Assembly (NCBI GenBank): GCA_030693705.1
Contig: JAUYAB010000079.1
Coordinates: 1 to 64,000 of the forward strand
Direction: 5' to 3'
Origin: Ignavibacteria bacterium
GTDB lineage: Bacteria; Bacteroidota; Ignavibacteria; Ignavibacteriales; Ignavibacteriaceae
DNA: 64,000 nt
Shown one piece after another: positions 9,473 through 19,535 of this stretch. The position numbers and the translations under genes are program-made. The notes under the pieces were generated by a model that worked only from the letters and a program-made list of their open reading frames with translations, was not told the origin of the DNA and made no database searches. The first letter of the stretch is position 1. Each line of letters starts with the position of its first letter.

Positions 9473-12148
9473 ATGGTAAAACTATTTTGTTTGCTCATTA
9501 TTGCGATTGGTATTCAATCATTTGCTCAATCAAATGTTGGAACCTTAACCGGGATAATTACCGATGAAAAAGGTGATCCGCTGCCTTTTGCCAATGTTCT
9601 TTTAAAAGAAACAAATAATGGGGCAATTGCGGACAATCATGGGAAATATAAAATTATTTCTCGACCTGGAGAATATACCGTTCAAGTATCATACATCGGT
9701 TATGAAAGAACATCTACTAAAATAGTGATACAAGAAAACAGAATACTTGATAAATCTTTCACATTAAAAAGTACTTCATTTGAAATTGGAACAATTGTGG
9801 TTGTTGCTCAATCTGATTTTATTCCAACCACACCGGAAACGAAAACAACCGTTTCAGCAAGTGAAATTGAACATATCCAGGCTTCAAGTTTAAATGATGT
9901 TATGAAACTAACACCGGGAGTTGAAACCACAAATCCGACTTTGAACAACTCTGAGAAGGCGCAAATTCGCAGCGGCGATGCACTCGGTACTCAAATAATA
10001 TTAGATGGTATCCCGATCTCGAATAATGCAAATATGCAAATCGGTATTGGTCAATCTTCGGCAAACAGCGGAATTGATCTTCGTTCTATTCCCGCAGAAA
10101 ATATTAAAGAAGTAGAAATCATTCGCGGAATTCATTCGGTTCAATATGGTGATCTTACAGACGGTTTATTGCTTGTAAAAACAAGTGCGGTTGCCGAATC
10201 TCCAAAAGCAAAAGTAAAATACAACCCGCAACTTTACGAAATGAATCTTAGTTCAGGAGTCGCGCTAAGTGATTGGGTTCTTAACGGCAATTTTAACGTT
10301 GCATCCTCTGAACGCGATATAAGAGTTCAAGGCGATGGATATACAAGAATTGCAGCTCAAGTTTCAGTTGAAAAAGATGATGAAGATTACAATCTCAAAA
10401 ATATAATCTATCTAACGAGGGCGTTCGATGAATACAAAGAAAAACCGGGGTATGCGTTAAAAGAAGCCTGGTATAACCGCGATATTAATCTTAAGTACAC
10501 CGGAAATTTTTCAAAATATTACGATTCGTTTAATAAATTAGCGGTTAGTCTTTCGATTTCTTACACGAAACAAAATTCATATTCTCAGCAGCTTGTTTCG
10601 CGCGACAACATCGTCATTTCAAATCGATTGGACGAAGGGACGCAGGAAGGAAGGATCGTTTTCGGTTCCTATCTTGGCAAGAAAAATATTCATGGTGATG
10701 TTTGGAACCTTTATTCTGATATTAATTACAACTACAAATTTTTTACAGGTGATTATTTACACGGATGGATCGTTGGAATTACTTACCGTAATGATTTTAA
10801 TAAAGGAGAAGGGATCATTTTTGATCCACTTTTTCCACCATCGGTTTCCACCACAACTCCAAGATTAAGAAGTTATAACGACATTCCAGATTATTCAATT
10901 CTCAGTTTCTATTCTGAAGATAAAATCACCGGAGTATTTTTTAGACCGTTTACGCTTCAGTTCGGTTTCAGATATGAGGTTTATCGACCTGATGGAATAA
11001 ATCTAAAAGGACTGATCGGTAAAGGAGATTTAATTGAATCGCATAACGGTAGTTTTCTTAATCCGCGAATAACTTTCTCGATGAATTTAACGAAGGATAC
11101 GCAAATACGTCTTGGTTATGGAGTAACTTCAAAATCGCCGCCTCTCGGAATGATATTCGCTCAAGCTAAATATTATGATATCATCGATACAGTTTCCGTG
11201 GTTAATCCCCAATATCCGGACAGTAATTTTTCGCTTGTCTCAACTTTTATAAGACAACAAGCCAACGAAAACATCAAAGGTTATACGCAACGTAAATATG
11301 AAATCAGTTTAGACCAACAATTTGATTTTTTTGGAATATCAGTTACCGGATACATCAACAAAACTACCGGAATGTTCCAAAGTTTTAATGAGCCGACATT
11401 GTATTATAAACGTACTTTTCCATCATGGCCGGATCAAACAAGCCAATTAATTACACGAACTTATTTAGACACATACGCTCAATATTCAAATAACGGATGG
11501 ATGAATGTTCAGGGTATCGAAGCTTCACTAACAACAAAACAAATCCCGTTACTCAATACCGTTGTGAAAATTGACGGCGCTTATATTTATGAAGAAAACG
11601 GAACATCAAGCGGCTATTATTTTTCCTCTCCACGAAATGTTTCTTCTCTTAATGCCGAAGTGATGCCGATCTATACTTCTATCGAAAATTATTCAAAAGA
11701 TTTACTGATTAATTACCGATTCGAAATACAGGCAAAATCGTTGGGAATTTGGCTCACTATTCATTTGCAACAAAAACTGATCGAAATATCGGGAAGAAGA
11801 AAATATGAAGACACTCTTGCCGTCGGTTATTTTTCTGCGGCAGACGGTATTGTGTTAATACCTGAAAGCGAACGGAGTGATCCGAAATATTCTGCAATTG
11901 AACGGACAATTCAACCCTATGATTTACTTGATGAAGATAAACCTAATAAATGGCTATTGAATTTGAAGGTTAGTAAATCATTGTGGAAGGGTGCGGCAAT
12001 TTCTTTTTACGTTAATAACTTCTTGAACAACCGACCTCTGTACAAAAGCAGAAGAAGTTCAGCTTCGGCGCCGGTTTATGAAAGAAGAAATCCCGATATT
12101 TTTTACGGCATCGATTTAAGTACAACTTTTAATTTTTTAAGGTTATAA
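9473..12148 (+). CDS. TonB-dependent outer-membrane receptor
   Basis: Outer-membrane receptor of 891 residues. Signal peptide about 1-18 (ending SFAQS). Residues about 22-100 form a carboxypeptidase-regulatory-like domain (GTLTGIITDEKGDPLPFANVLL), as in Bacteroidota receptors. The plug domain (about 115-235) contains the TonB-receptor motifs QIRSGDALGTQIILDGIPI and EVEIIRGIHSVQYGDLTDG. The rest is a beta-barrel. It heads a run of five same-strand genes with gaps of 4, 7, 19 and 32 bases to the next, which suggests one operon. The substrate is unknown; no SusD-like partner is present, which argues against a glycan-utilisation pair. No clear Shine-Dalgarno. Confidence 0.92.
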   Translation: MVKLFCLLIIAIGIQSFAQSNVGTLTGIITDEKGDPLPFANVLLKETNNGAIADNHGKYKIISRPGEYTVQVSYIGYERTSTKIVIQENRILDKSFTLKSTSFEIGTIVVVAQSDFIPTTPETKTTVSASEIEHIQASSLNDVMKLTPGVETTNPTLNNSEKAQIRSGDALGTQIILDGIPISNNANMQIGIGQSSANSGIDLRSIPAENIKEVEIIRGIHSVQYGDLTDGLLLVKTSAVAESPKAKVKYNPQLYEMNLSSGVALSDWVLNGNFNVASSERDIRVQGDGYTRIAAQVSVEKDDEDYNLKNIIYLTRAFDEYKEKPGYALKEAWYNRDINLKYTGNFSKYYDSFNKLAVSLSISYTKQNSYSQQLVSRDNIVISNRLDEGTQEGRIVFGSYLGKKNIHGDVWNLYSDINYNYKFFTGDYLHGWIVGITYRNDFNKGEGIIFDPLFPPSVSTTTPRLRSYNDIPDYSILSFYSEDKITGVFFRPFTLQFGFRYEVYRPDGINLKGLIGKGDLIESHNGSFLNPRITFSMNLTKDTQIRLGYGVTSKSPPLGMIFAQAKYYDIIDTVSVVNPQYPDSNFSLVSTFIRQQANENIKGYTQRKYEISLDQQFDFFGISVTGYINKTTGMFQSFNEPTLYYKRTFPSWPDQTSQLITRTYLDTYAQYSNNGWMNVQGIEASLTTKQIPLLNTVVKIDGAYIYEENGTSSGYYFSSPRNVSSLNAEVMPIYTSIENYSKDLLINYRFEIQAKSLGIWLTIHLQQKLIEISGRRKYEDTLAVGYFSAADGIVLIPESERSDPKYSAIERTIQPYDLLDEDKPNKWLLNLKVSKSLWKGAAISFYVNNFLNNRPLYKSRRSSASAPVYERRNPDIFYGIDLSTTFNFLRL

Positions 12149-12152
12149 AACA

Positions 12153-13340
12153 ATGAACTATATAAGAGTATTTCAGATTATGCTTCAAATAAGCATGAGT
12201 GTGCTTTTAGCTGGTTGTAGTAATATTTTGGGAACAGATCCAAAACCGGATAAAACTGAAAGAGAAATCAATTTTCAAATTACATTGAAAGATAACTCCG
12301 GTTTTATGGTTGCGCTTTTTAGTAATAATGGAGTAAGAGGAGCTCAAATAAACCTAAAGTCAAATGCCTTAGGAACTGAATATAATCTCATTTCAGATTC
12401 AAATGGAGTAATAAGATTTAACGGAATTATTTCAGATAAATATATTGTTACTGCAACAAGAAAAATGATGTCTGAAGAGATGCAGATAATCAGCGGAACC
12501 GGTGCGACCAACATAAAGCTGGTGAATAAGAAGAATAGAATAATTGAACTAAATGCCTCAAGTCCGGTAAACATTGAACTTGAGATGGATCTGGTTATAG
12601 GCGGCTCTCCGCTGGTCATGAGCGAGATTTATGCTTCCGGACCGCAAGGTTCGGGTTTATATTATCACGATAAATATGTTGAGGTATTTAATCAATCCGA
12701 TTCGATTCTTTATCTTGATAAAATGATGATCGCAGTAGTTTACACTAACTCAAATACCGGTCTCCAATATCGTGATGATCCTGAATTTGTGCATTCAAAA
12801 AGTATTTGGATTTTCCCCGGAACCGGGAAAGATTATCCAATTCAGCCAGGACAATTTGTCCTATGTGCTGAAGACGCGATCGATCACCGGTTGAATGCGC
12901 CAAACAGTGTTGATCTCTCCCATGCAGATTTTGAATTTTATAAAGATGATGCGCCCGATATTGATAACCCGGCAATTCCCAACATGATTAAAATTTATCA
13001 AACATCAGGGAATGATTGGTTGATCGGCGGTGAAACAGGCGCATTAATTCTTGCAAATTTTTCCGCTGATTCGCTTTTACCATTCGACGACCAATTTTTA
13101 ATTCCTTACAGAACGGTGTTTGATGGCGTTGAGTATAAAGCTGACCCGACAAAACTTGATAAAAAAATCTTGAATGAAGGAATTGACGCCGGTTCTACGG
13201 GCGGAATTCAATTCTACACCGGTAAATCGATGGAGAGAATATTAATTTCGGACAACGGTAGAAAAGTTTTGAAAGATGAAAATAATTCATCAGTTGATTT
13301 CATGATAATTATTGCTCCTTCACCCGGAAGGTATCATTAA
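12153..13340 (+). CDS. DUF4876-like surface lipoprotein
   Basis: Lipoprotein of 395 residues: a hydrophobic leader ends in the lipobox LLAGC with Cys22 as the lipidated residue. Residues about 40-150 look like an Ig/carboxypeptidase-regulatory-like fold (GVRGAQINLKSNALGTEYN). The second half (SEIYASGPQGSGLYYHDKYV, then VEVFNQSDSILYLDKM) resembles the lamin-tail-like domain of DUF4876 proteins. DUF4876 proteins are, from memory, often encoded beside a TonB receptor and a barrel protein, as here. It lies 4 bases after the receptor gene. Probably displayed on the outer membrane as a partner of the receptor; this is inferred from position. Confidence 0.78.
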   Translation: MNYIRVFQIMLQISMSVLLAGCSNILGTDPKPDKTEREINFQITLKDNSGFMVALFSNNGVRGAQINLKSNALGTEYNLISDSNGVIRFNGIISDKYIVTATRKMMSEEMQIISGTGATNIKLVNKKNRIIELNASSPVNIELEMDLVIGGSPLVMSEIYASGPQGSGLYYHDKYVEVFNQSDSILYLDKMMIAVVYTNSNTGLQYRDDPEFVHSKSIWIFPGTGKDYPIQPGQFVLCAEDAIDHRLNAPNSVDLSHADFEFYKDDAPDIDNPAIPNMIKIYQTSGNDWLIGGETGALILANFSADSLLPFDDQFLIPYRTVFDGVEYKADPTKLDKKILNEGIDAGSTGGIQFYTGKSMERILISDNGRKVLKDENNSSVDFMIIIAPSPGRYH

Positions 13341-13347
13341 AAGCAGT

Positions 13348-14940
13348 ATGAAAAAAAAAGAAAAAATATTGGTGTGCGAAAATATTCCTCGAAGAACAGG
13401 TAGCATCGATACGTTCTGCCCGTTTCGAAGTTATTTACTAATTCTGATTCTCTTTTCTTTTGGAACTAAAATACCGGCTCAAAACTATAAGGAATTTGAA
13501 ACGGGATTTTCGACAATATTTTCTTCCCGGAATACTATTGATTCATATCATTTCGGCAGTAATCCCGCTTTTCTCAACTTTTACCCGGAAGATGAATTTC
13601 TATCATTTAAAAATAAGTCAACCAGTAATGAAGGCGCTTTTAAAAAATTTATAACCCCCACGATTGATCGGGCTTATCAATTTTTTACTTCAGGGAAAAA
13701 ATCAATCGACTCGATTCAAAAATTTAAAGGAAGTTTCGGGTTTTCTAAATTAGAAAGAAAAAATTGGGATTGGTTTTTCACACGAGATTATGAAACCGAT
13801 AATCCGTTCATAATAGGCGATAGTACTACCGGCAATTCAAGAATTAACGGGATACTCTTGAATGCTCAGTATGCAATAAATATTTCAAATGATTTTTCTG
13901 CCGGGGTTAATCTCGATTACTCGGTTGACGAAGGGCTCAAAACCGTTTCTCCTCGACCAACTTCGGAACATCGAGACATTGGTGCGAATATCGGTTTAGG
14001 TTACAAGATCAACAAAGAATTAGTTGTTGGTCTCACAGCAGCTTTCTCAGATAAAAATGAGCAAATATCTTATCGGGAAGATGAAGGAGCTCTCACCCAG
14101 GAAACTATTATCCTTAAATTCAAAGGATACGATTTCCCGAACGTGATGAGAAAAAAAGTTGAAACAAGATATTCATTCACAAATAAGTATGCAACGGGAA
14201 TTACTATCTCATACAACGATGCGAGTAATTTTAGTGCGGCAGGTTACATAAATTCGGGTTTTGAAATAAATAGCATCAAGGATGACGCGCTTGATCCTAA
14301 AGGAGAAGGTTTCTGGAAAGATGAGTATTTAGAAGCGGGAATAAAGCTTAAAGCGGATGTAGCTAACGGAATAAATTCAGGTTTAACTTACAATTATATA
14401 TTGAATGATGGCTGGGCAAAATATCCTCCAACTGATGTTTTGTATTATGAGAGAAAAAGTTTTACTCATTCTTTAATAGCCGGAATTGAGAAAATATTGG
14501 GCAACGATTTAAGCGCCGGAATTGAATCGGGTATTTCATTTTCTTCCAGAGAAGAGGATGATTACTATTCAGTAGTAAAATCATCAATAAAATTCTATCA
14601 GTGGTTTGGGAAGATGGGAATAAATTATAGATGGACAGAACATATCGCTACATTATTTTCTTACGGTTTTTCGAAAAAAGCAAATTCTAATAATGAATTA
14701 TATCATTCAAATAGTTCTCTCTTTTTCACCAATAACCGCATTTATGATTTATTATATCTTCAAACCGGATTTGTAAAACACAGTTTTTCAGTTACTTCAG
14801 AAATTAGCGGTTCGGAATCGAACGCATTTTTCTTTCAAATAAATTACTCAATGGTAAAACCGGAATCGGGATCGCTCTTTGGGAACAATAATCGCAAAGA
14901 GTTTGAGTTCGCATTCGAATATCGTGTTAAAGTCATTTAA
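13348..14940 (+). CDS. Outer-membrane beta-barrel protein, DUF6850-like
   Basis: Predicted outer-membrane barrel of 530 residues. A TTG at 13312 would extend it into the previous gene; the ATG at 13348 (MKKKEKILVCENIP) is preferred because it follows the lipoprotein stop by 7 bases. A leader helix (YLLILILFSFGTKIPAQ) sits unusually far in, at about residues 33-50. The rest is alternating short strands with aromatic ends (FSAGVNLDYSVDEG, ANIGLGYKINKELVVGL), and the C-terminus FAFEYRVKVI is barrel-like. The match to DUF6850 rests on overall look and on the TonB receptor/DUF4876 neighbourhood, and is tentative. Confidence 0.7.
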   Translation: MKKKEKILVCENIPRRTGSIDTFCPFRSYLLILILFSFGTKIPAQNYKEFETGFSTIFSSRNTIDSYHFGSNPAFLNFYPEDEFLSFKNKSTSNEGAFKKFITPTIDRAYQFFTSGKKSIDSIQKFKGSFGFSKLERKNWDWFFTRDYETDNPFIIGDSTTGNSRINGILLNAQYAINISNDFSAGVNLDYSVDEGLKTVSPRPTSEHRDIGANIGLGYKINKELVVGLTAAFSDKNEQISYREDEGALTQETIILKFKGYDFPNVMRKKVETRYSFTNKYATGITISYNDASNFSAAGYINSGFEINSIKDDALDPKGEGFWKDEYLEAGIKLKADVANGINSGLTYNYILNDGWAKYPPTDVLYYERKSFTHSLIAGIEKILGNDLSAGIESGISFSSREEDDYYSVVKSSIKFYQWFGKMGINYRWTEHIATLFSYGFSKKANSNNELYHSNSSLFFTNNRIYDLLYLQTGFVKHSFSVTSEISGSESNAFFFQINYSMVKPESGSLFGNNNRKEFEFAFEYRVKVI

Positions 14941-14959
14941 TAACATCGGAGAAACGGAA

Positions 14960-17188
14960 GTGAAAAAGTTATTTATTTTATTCGTCATCTTTGTTTTTGT
15001 GGAATCAGCTAATCCGCAAAGTTTGCAGATATTTTCCAGTCCGGAAATAAAAGAGCAGATAAAAGATATGGCATTTGCAGACAGCCTTACCGGTTGGATA
15101 GTTTGTAATAAAGGTTTTATTTATAAAACAACTGATGGAACAAAAACATGGATTGAGCAAAACTCCGGGATTACCAACGATTTCACTAAAGTTTTCTTCA
15201 TCGACGCCAACTATGGGTGGGCTGCAACGTTAAATGGAATTGGTGTTAAGACAACGAATGGAGGAGAAAGTTGGACTACTTTTAATTTCGCATCTGCTGC
15301 GCCAAATATTATTTTCAGCCTTTGTTATATGGTGAAATTCACTGATCAAAATACGGGATTTATAATTGCTGGAAAATCGCTGCGGGTTTTTTTATTAAAA
15401 ACTACAGACGGAGGGGAACATTGGGCGGTTAAAGACTCTTTGGTTTCAACTACAGCAAAATATTGGTATGATCTTGATTTTAACGGTAATAATGGTGTGC
15501 TGGTTGGGGATAAAAAAGATATTCAAAAGTACTCTACAGATGGTGGTGAAACTTGGAAATTCTCAACTACTATCAATGACAATTTCTTTTACATACAAAA
15601 ATTTGTGAAATTCCTTTCGCCAAATGTTGTACTCTCAATAGGTGAGGGAAATGAATTTAACGGAGTCATTCTACCGGTTTACAAATCAACGGATGGAGGG
15701 AAAAATTGGGTAAAGAAAAGTCAGTCATTTTCAACAGTCTATGATAGAGTCAAAGATGCGTATTTTAAAAACGAACTCGATGGGATAGGCGTTGGAAGTG
15801 ATGGATTTAGTAAAGCGTTTCTCGTAAAAACTTCTGACGGCGGAGAAACATGGACGAACGAAGTTCTTGACTATGCGTTTGGATTCCAAACCATCTGCGG
15901 AATTGGGAACAAAGTATATGCACTTGGAACATCGAGTCAAATAATTTATTCGGATGATTTCGGAATTTCCTGGCAGCTTTCTCCTAAGAAAACTAATTCA
16001 TCCATAATTAATTTCTGTTTTGCCGGCGGGAAAGGTTTTGCATTAACGAGAAACGGTGATGTTTTTGTTAGTGATGACGGAACTGGAAAAACCTGGGATT
16101 ATTTATCAAGTGCGGGAAAAAATCTTTCCGGATCGATGGTTTTCACCTCTAACAATAACGGTTTCATCCTAAAAGAAAATCATCACATTGTAAAATCAAC
16201 TGATTTAGGAAAAACCTGGCAGACCGTATTATCACCGGTAAAACCTTATTCAAGAAATCTTGTCGGTGGAATTGATTTTAGTGATGATAATAATGGATAT
16301 GCCTGGTTTAGCCAAAATGATTATGGCGAATATCATGTTTTTAAAACTTCCGATGGCGGCGAAAATTGGAATGAATTAAAAATGTTCGCCGGACCCGGTT
16401 ATATTTCCGGAAATGTTGTCGCATTTGATTCGACGACAGCCGTTCTTTTAGGTCCCGACCTTTGGACGCAAAAAACCACCGACGGCGGAGCAACATGGAA
16501 TCCTGTTAATCTAATAGATTTTCCTGCTGCGTTTATATTGAGAGATTTCGAAGACATTTCAAAGATTGATGAGAACAGAGCAATTGCTATCGGTGACGGA
16601 TTTATTTGTAAGACAACAGATAAAGGTTCAAGCTGGACATATCTTAATCACGGATTGAATGATATTGATTCAGGTTTTTATAAAATTGCTTTCTCAGGGG
16701 ATACCTTAGGATACATTGCGCTTTACAGCGGCGATATTATTAAGACAACCGATTTTGGAGTTACTTGGTCAAAGAACAGCGCTTATTTTGATCAATATTA
16801 TTTTTTTGCAGCCGGAATTAATCCTGCGGGACAAGCATTCTTTGGGACTTCTTCAGGTTTCATCTTGGGTGAAGAACCTGTGGTTGGAATAAATGACGAA
16901 AAATTCAAACTTGATTTCACATTAAATCAAAATTATCCGAATCCTTTTAATCCTTCAACGCAGATTAGTTATGAACTTTCAAATCCGGGAATTGTTCAAC
17001 TGAAAATATTTGATGTTTTGGGAAGGGAAGTAGCAGAGTTGGTTAACGGTTATCAATCTGCCGGTAAACATAAGGTTGAGTTCAATGCTGAAAAATCGGT
17101 TCGCAAATTATACTCAAGCGGTGTTTACTTCGTTCAGCTTCGTCAAGGTAATCAAATCCAGATTAAGAAAGCTTCGTTAATTAAATGA
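14960..17188 (+). CDS. Ycf48-like beta-propeller protein with type IX secretion domain
   Basis: Exported protein of 742 residues. The start is taken as GTG at 14960, with CGGAG at 14947-14951 eight bases upstream, followed by a clean signal peptide (KKLFILFVIFVFVESANPQ). Starting earlier (TTG 14879) would put a non-signal segment in front. Repeats such as KTTDGGEHW and KTSDGGETW mark a BNR/Ycf48-type propeller. A T9SS type A domain begins near residue 652 (NQNYPNPFNPSTQISYELS). It is the fourth gene of the TonB-receptor operon, 19 bases after the barrel gene, so the operon exports at least one soluble or surface-anchored partner. Confidence 0.88.
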   Translation: MKKLFILFVIFVFVESANPQSLQIFSSPEIKEQIKDMAFADSLTGWIVCNKGFIYKTTDGTKTWIEQNSGITNDFTKVFFIDANYGWAATLNGIGVKTTNGGESWTTFNFASAAPNIIFSLCYMVKFTDQNTGFIIAGKSLRVFLLKTTDGGEHWAVKDSLVSTTAKYWYDLDFNGNNGVLVGDKKDIQKYSTDGGETWKFSTTINDNFFYIQKFVKFLSPNVVLSIGEGNEFNGVILPVYKSTDGGKNWVKKSQSFSTVYDRVKDAYFKNELDGIGVGSDGFSKAFLVKTSDGGETWTNEVLDYAFGFQTICGIGNKVYALGTSSQIIYSDDFGISWQLSPKKTNSSIINFCFAGGKGFALTRNGDVFVSDDGTGKTWDYLSSAGKNLSGSMVFTSNNNGFILKENHHIVKSTDLGKTWQTVLSPVKPYSRNLVGGIDFSDDNNGYAWFSQNDYGEYHVFKTSDGGENWNELKMFAGPGYISGNVVAFDSTTAVLLGPDLWTQKTTDGGATWNPVNLIDFPAAFILRDFEDISKIDENRAIAIGDGFICKTTDKGSSWTYLNHGLNDIDSGFYKIAFSGDTLGYIALYSGDIIKTTDFGVTWSKNSAYFDQYYFFAAGINPAGQAFFGTSSGFILGEEPVVGINDEKFKLDFTLNQNYPNPFNPSTQISYELSNPGIVQLKIFDVLGREVAELVNGYQSAGKHKVEFNAEKSVRKLYSSGVYFVQLRQGNQIQIKKASLIK

Positions 17189-17220
17189 TTTGTTCAAGTT
17201 TGTATTTAATAGGAGATAGC

Positions 17221-19449
17221 ATGTTCAAAGTTAAAGTAAAAATATTTCTCATCTTTTTTATTGTTTCATTTTATCTTGGCTTAGCCCAAGTTACAGAAGT
17301 TAAACCATCTCAGAAACATGCAACTTCTTTTGCAATCATCATTGATGAGACAACATACACAAATTGTAAAGATGCCGTACTTACGTACAAAAAATCCGTT
17401 GAAGATGATGGTCTATCAACCTACATACTTGTAAACGATTGGAAAAATCCCGATCAGGTGAAAAAGGAAATCTTGCGGCTTTATAATCAAAAACCAATAT
17501 TAGAAGGCGTTGTTTTTATCGGCGATATTCCTATCCCAATGATAAGAAACGCCCAACACATGACCTCTGCGTTCAAACTTGATGAAGAAAAATATCCTTG
17601 GTTCCGGTCTTCTGTTCCTTCCGATAGATTTTATGATGACTTTGATCTTAAATTTCAATATCTACGCCAAGATACCGTGAATAAACTTTCTCATTACTAC
17701 GCTTTGCTGCCTGATTCACCACAAAGAATCGCCAGAGATATTTACTCCGCCAGAATTAAACCTTCAGGGTTGAACATTAACAAATATGAGATCATCAGTT
17801 CTTATCTAAATCGAGTTGCAAAAATAAAGAAAGAGAAGAATATTGTTGACAATGCTTTGGTTTTTCTTGGTCACGGATACATTTCAAATTCTCTCACTGC
17901 ATGGGCTGATGAAAAACTTTCTTTGCAGGAAGAATTTCCCGGATTGTTTGTTCCCGGAGGAAGATTGAAAGACCTTTTTCATGAAATGGATCGTGAGTTG
18001 AAAGAAATACTAATTAGAGAGCTTCAGCAGGAAGGCTTGGATATTGCATTATTTCATGCGCATGGTGATACCGATTTGCAACTGCTTATCAGTTATCCAA
18101 TCGCACAAAATGTTGATGAAAATCTAGAATCGGTTAAACTGTACTTGAGAAGTAAATTAAGATCAGCTAAACAGAGGAAGCAATCAGTTGAGAAAACAAA
18201 AGAATATTTCATGAAAGAATATAATATTCCCGATTCTTTTTTTGATGGAACGTTCAGTGATTCATCAATCGTAGCTGATTCAATCCTTGGTTATAAATTG
18301 GATATGTATCTTGATGATATTCGAAAAATGAAACCTGAACCAAAGTTTATAATGTTTGATGAATGCTTCAATGGCTCTTTTCATCTTGATGAATACGTTG
18401 CCGGAGAATATGTTTTCGGAAAAGGAAATGTGGTTGTTGGCGAAGGGAATTCCGTTAATTGTCTTCAAGATAAATGGGCTGATGAATTTTTAGGCTGGCT
18501 GAATAAAGGTGTAAGGATTGGGCTTCGGCATAAAGAAATTAACCTTTTAGAATCACATTTAATCGGTGATCCGACTTTTAAATTTAGCTCCGATTCAAAA
18601 TATGATCTAAATAAAATGCTCGTTCTGGAGAAGAACAATGTTGCAACCTGGCGTAAAATTTTGACGAGTGAGGATGATATCATTCGTGAAACCGCTGTGC
18701 GAATGTTGTATTATAATTTGAAAGAAAAATTTGAAAAAGAGTTGGTTGATATCTATCAAAAAGATAAATCATTTAATGTTCGTCTCCATGCGCTAAAAAG
18801 TTTAGCTGAAATAAACGGAGATGGTTTTAGAAATATTTTGTTCAAATCGATTAACGATCCTTCTGAATATATAAGAAGAAAAACTGCTGAGTGGATGGGT
18901 GAAGTTGGAGATGAAAAATATTTACCGGAATTGATAAAAGCAGTTTTTACCGATGAATCCGATAGAGTAGTTTTTAATGGAAAAAGCGCTTTGGGATTCA
19001 TCAGTATTAAAAAATCTGCGGATGCAATTAAAAACTACATTGCAAATTTACCCAAATCTGATATGAAAGTTAAATTGGAGAAGGGCTATCTGCCATCTCT
19101 CGATAGAAATCAAACATGGGTCTTTGATGAAATTATTCCCAATATTAAAAACGATACGTTAAAACTTTCAAAAAGAATTCAGGAAGCAAAGACATTTAGA
19201 AATTATAAATTTAGAGATGCGATACCAGTATTAATTGAACTGCTTGGCGACAAAAAACAACCCGATTCTCTCAGATCATCAATTATCGAAGCGTTAGGTT
19301 GGTTCTCTTTTACACTTGACCGGGATTCCATCATCAAAGCGGCAGAAAATATTTTAAATGATCCACTGTCGTCTCCCTTATTAAAGAGTGAAGCAACGAA
19401 GACTAAAAACAGAATGCTCGAAGGTGTAAATGAGGTTATGCTTCCCTAA
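17221..19449 (+). CDS. Caspase-fold (C25/gingipain-like) protein with C-terminal HEAT repeats
   Basis: Exported protein of 742 residues; ATG 17221 has AGGAGA at 17211-17216. Signal peptide about 1-22. Residues about 30-440 resemble clan CD peptidases: a strand with FAIIIDETTYTNCKDAV, the segment VVFIGDIPIP, then ALFHAHGD (H281 the candidate catalytic His) and IMFDECFNGSF (C382 the candidate nucleophile), followed by YVFGKGNVVVGEGNS. This spacing and order match gingipain-type enzymes. From about residue 480 to the end are HEAT-like helical repeats (LHALKSLAEINGDGFRNIL, YIRRKTAEWMGEVGDEKYL). It has no T9SS domain of its own. Substrate unknown; it may process the co-transcribed surface proteins. 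Confidence 0.72.
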   Translation: MFKVKVKIFLIFFIVSFYLGLAQVTEVKPSQKHATSFAIIIDETTYTNCKDAVLTYKKSVEDDGLSTYILVNDWKNPDQVKKEILRLYNQKPILEGVVFIGDIPIPMIRNAQHMTSAFKLDEEKYPWFRSSVPSDRFYDDFDLKFQYLRQDTVNKLSHYYALLPDSPQRIARDIYSARIKPSGLNINKYEIISSYLNRVAKIKKEKNIVDNALVFLGHGYISNSLTAWADEKLSLQEEFPGLFVPGGRLKDLFHEMDRELKEILIRELQQEGLDIALFHAHGDTDLQLLISYPIAQNVDENLESVKLYLRSKLRSAKQRKQSVEKTKEYFMKEYNIPDSFFDGTFSDSSIVADSILGYKLDMYLDDIRKMKPEPKFIMFDECFNGSFHLDEYVAGEYVFGKGNVVVGEGNSVNCLQDKWADEFLGWLNKGVRIGLRHKEINLLESHLIGDPTFKFSSDSKYDLNKMLVLEKNNVATWRKILTSEDDIIRETAVRMLYYNLKEKFEKELVDIYQKDKSFNVRLHALKSLAEINGDGFRNILFKSINDPSEYIRRKTAEWMGEVGDEKYLPELIKAVFTDESDRVVFNGKSALGFISIKKSADAIKNYIANLPKSDMKVKLEKGYLPSLDRNQTWVFDEIIPNIKNDTLKLSKRIQEAKTFRNYKFRDAIPVLIELLGDKKQPDSLRSSIIEALGWFSFTLDRDSIIKAAENILNDPLSSPLLKSEATKTKNRMLEGVNEVMLP

Positions 19450-19481
19450 TGTTGTACTAAGTTTTAGATACTATAGGATTG

Positions 19482-19523
19482 AAAAAAAATAAATCCTTCT
19501 CATTTGCTGATGGGAAGGATTTA
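19482..19523 (-). terminator. Terminator of the aminotransferase gene
   Basis: Stem TAAATCCTTC (19490-19499) with GAAGGATTTA (19514-19523), extended by CAT/ATG around a short loop. The flanking A run at 19482-19489 becomes a T run on the minus strand, so it terminates the minus-strand aminotransferase gene. It sits between two convergent genes and may also slow transcription from the plus side, but no T run follows on that strand. Confidence 0.85.
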
Positions 19524-19535
19524 TCGATTTAAAAT

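Noticed and set aside
12344-12975. Minus-strand open frames inside the DUF4876-like gene
   Set aside because: They are shadows of the plus-strand lipoprotein gene, with no ribosome site and no recognisable domains.
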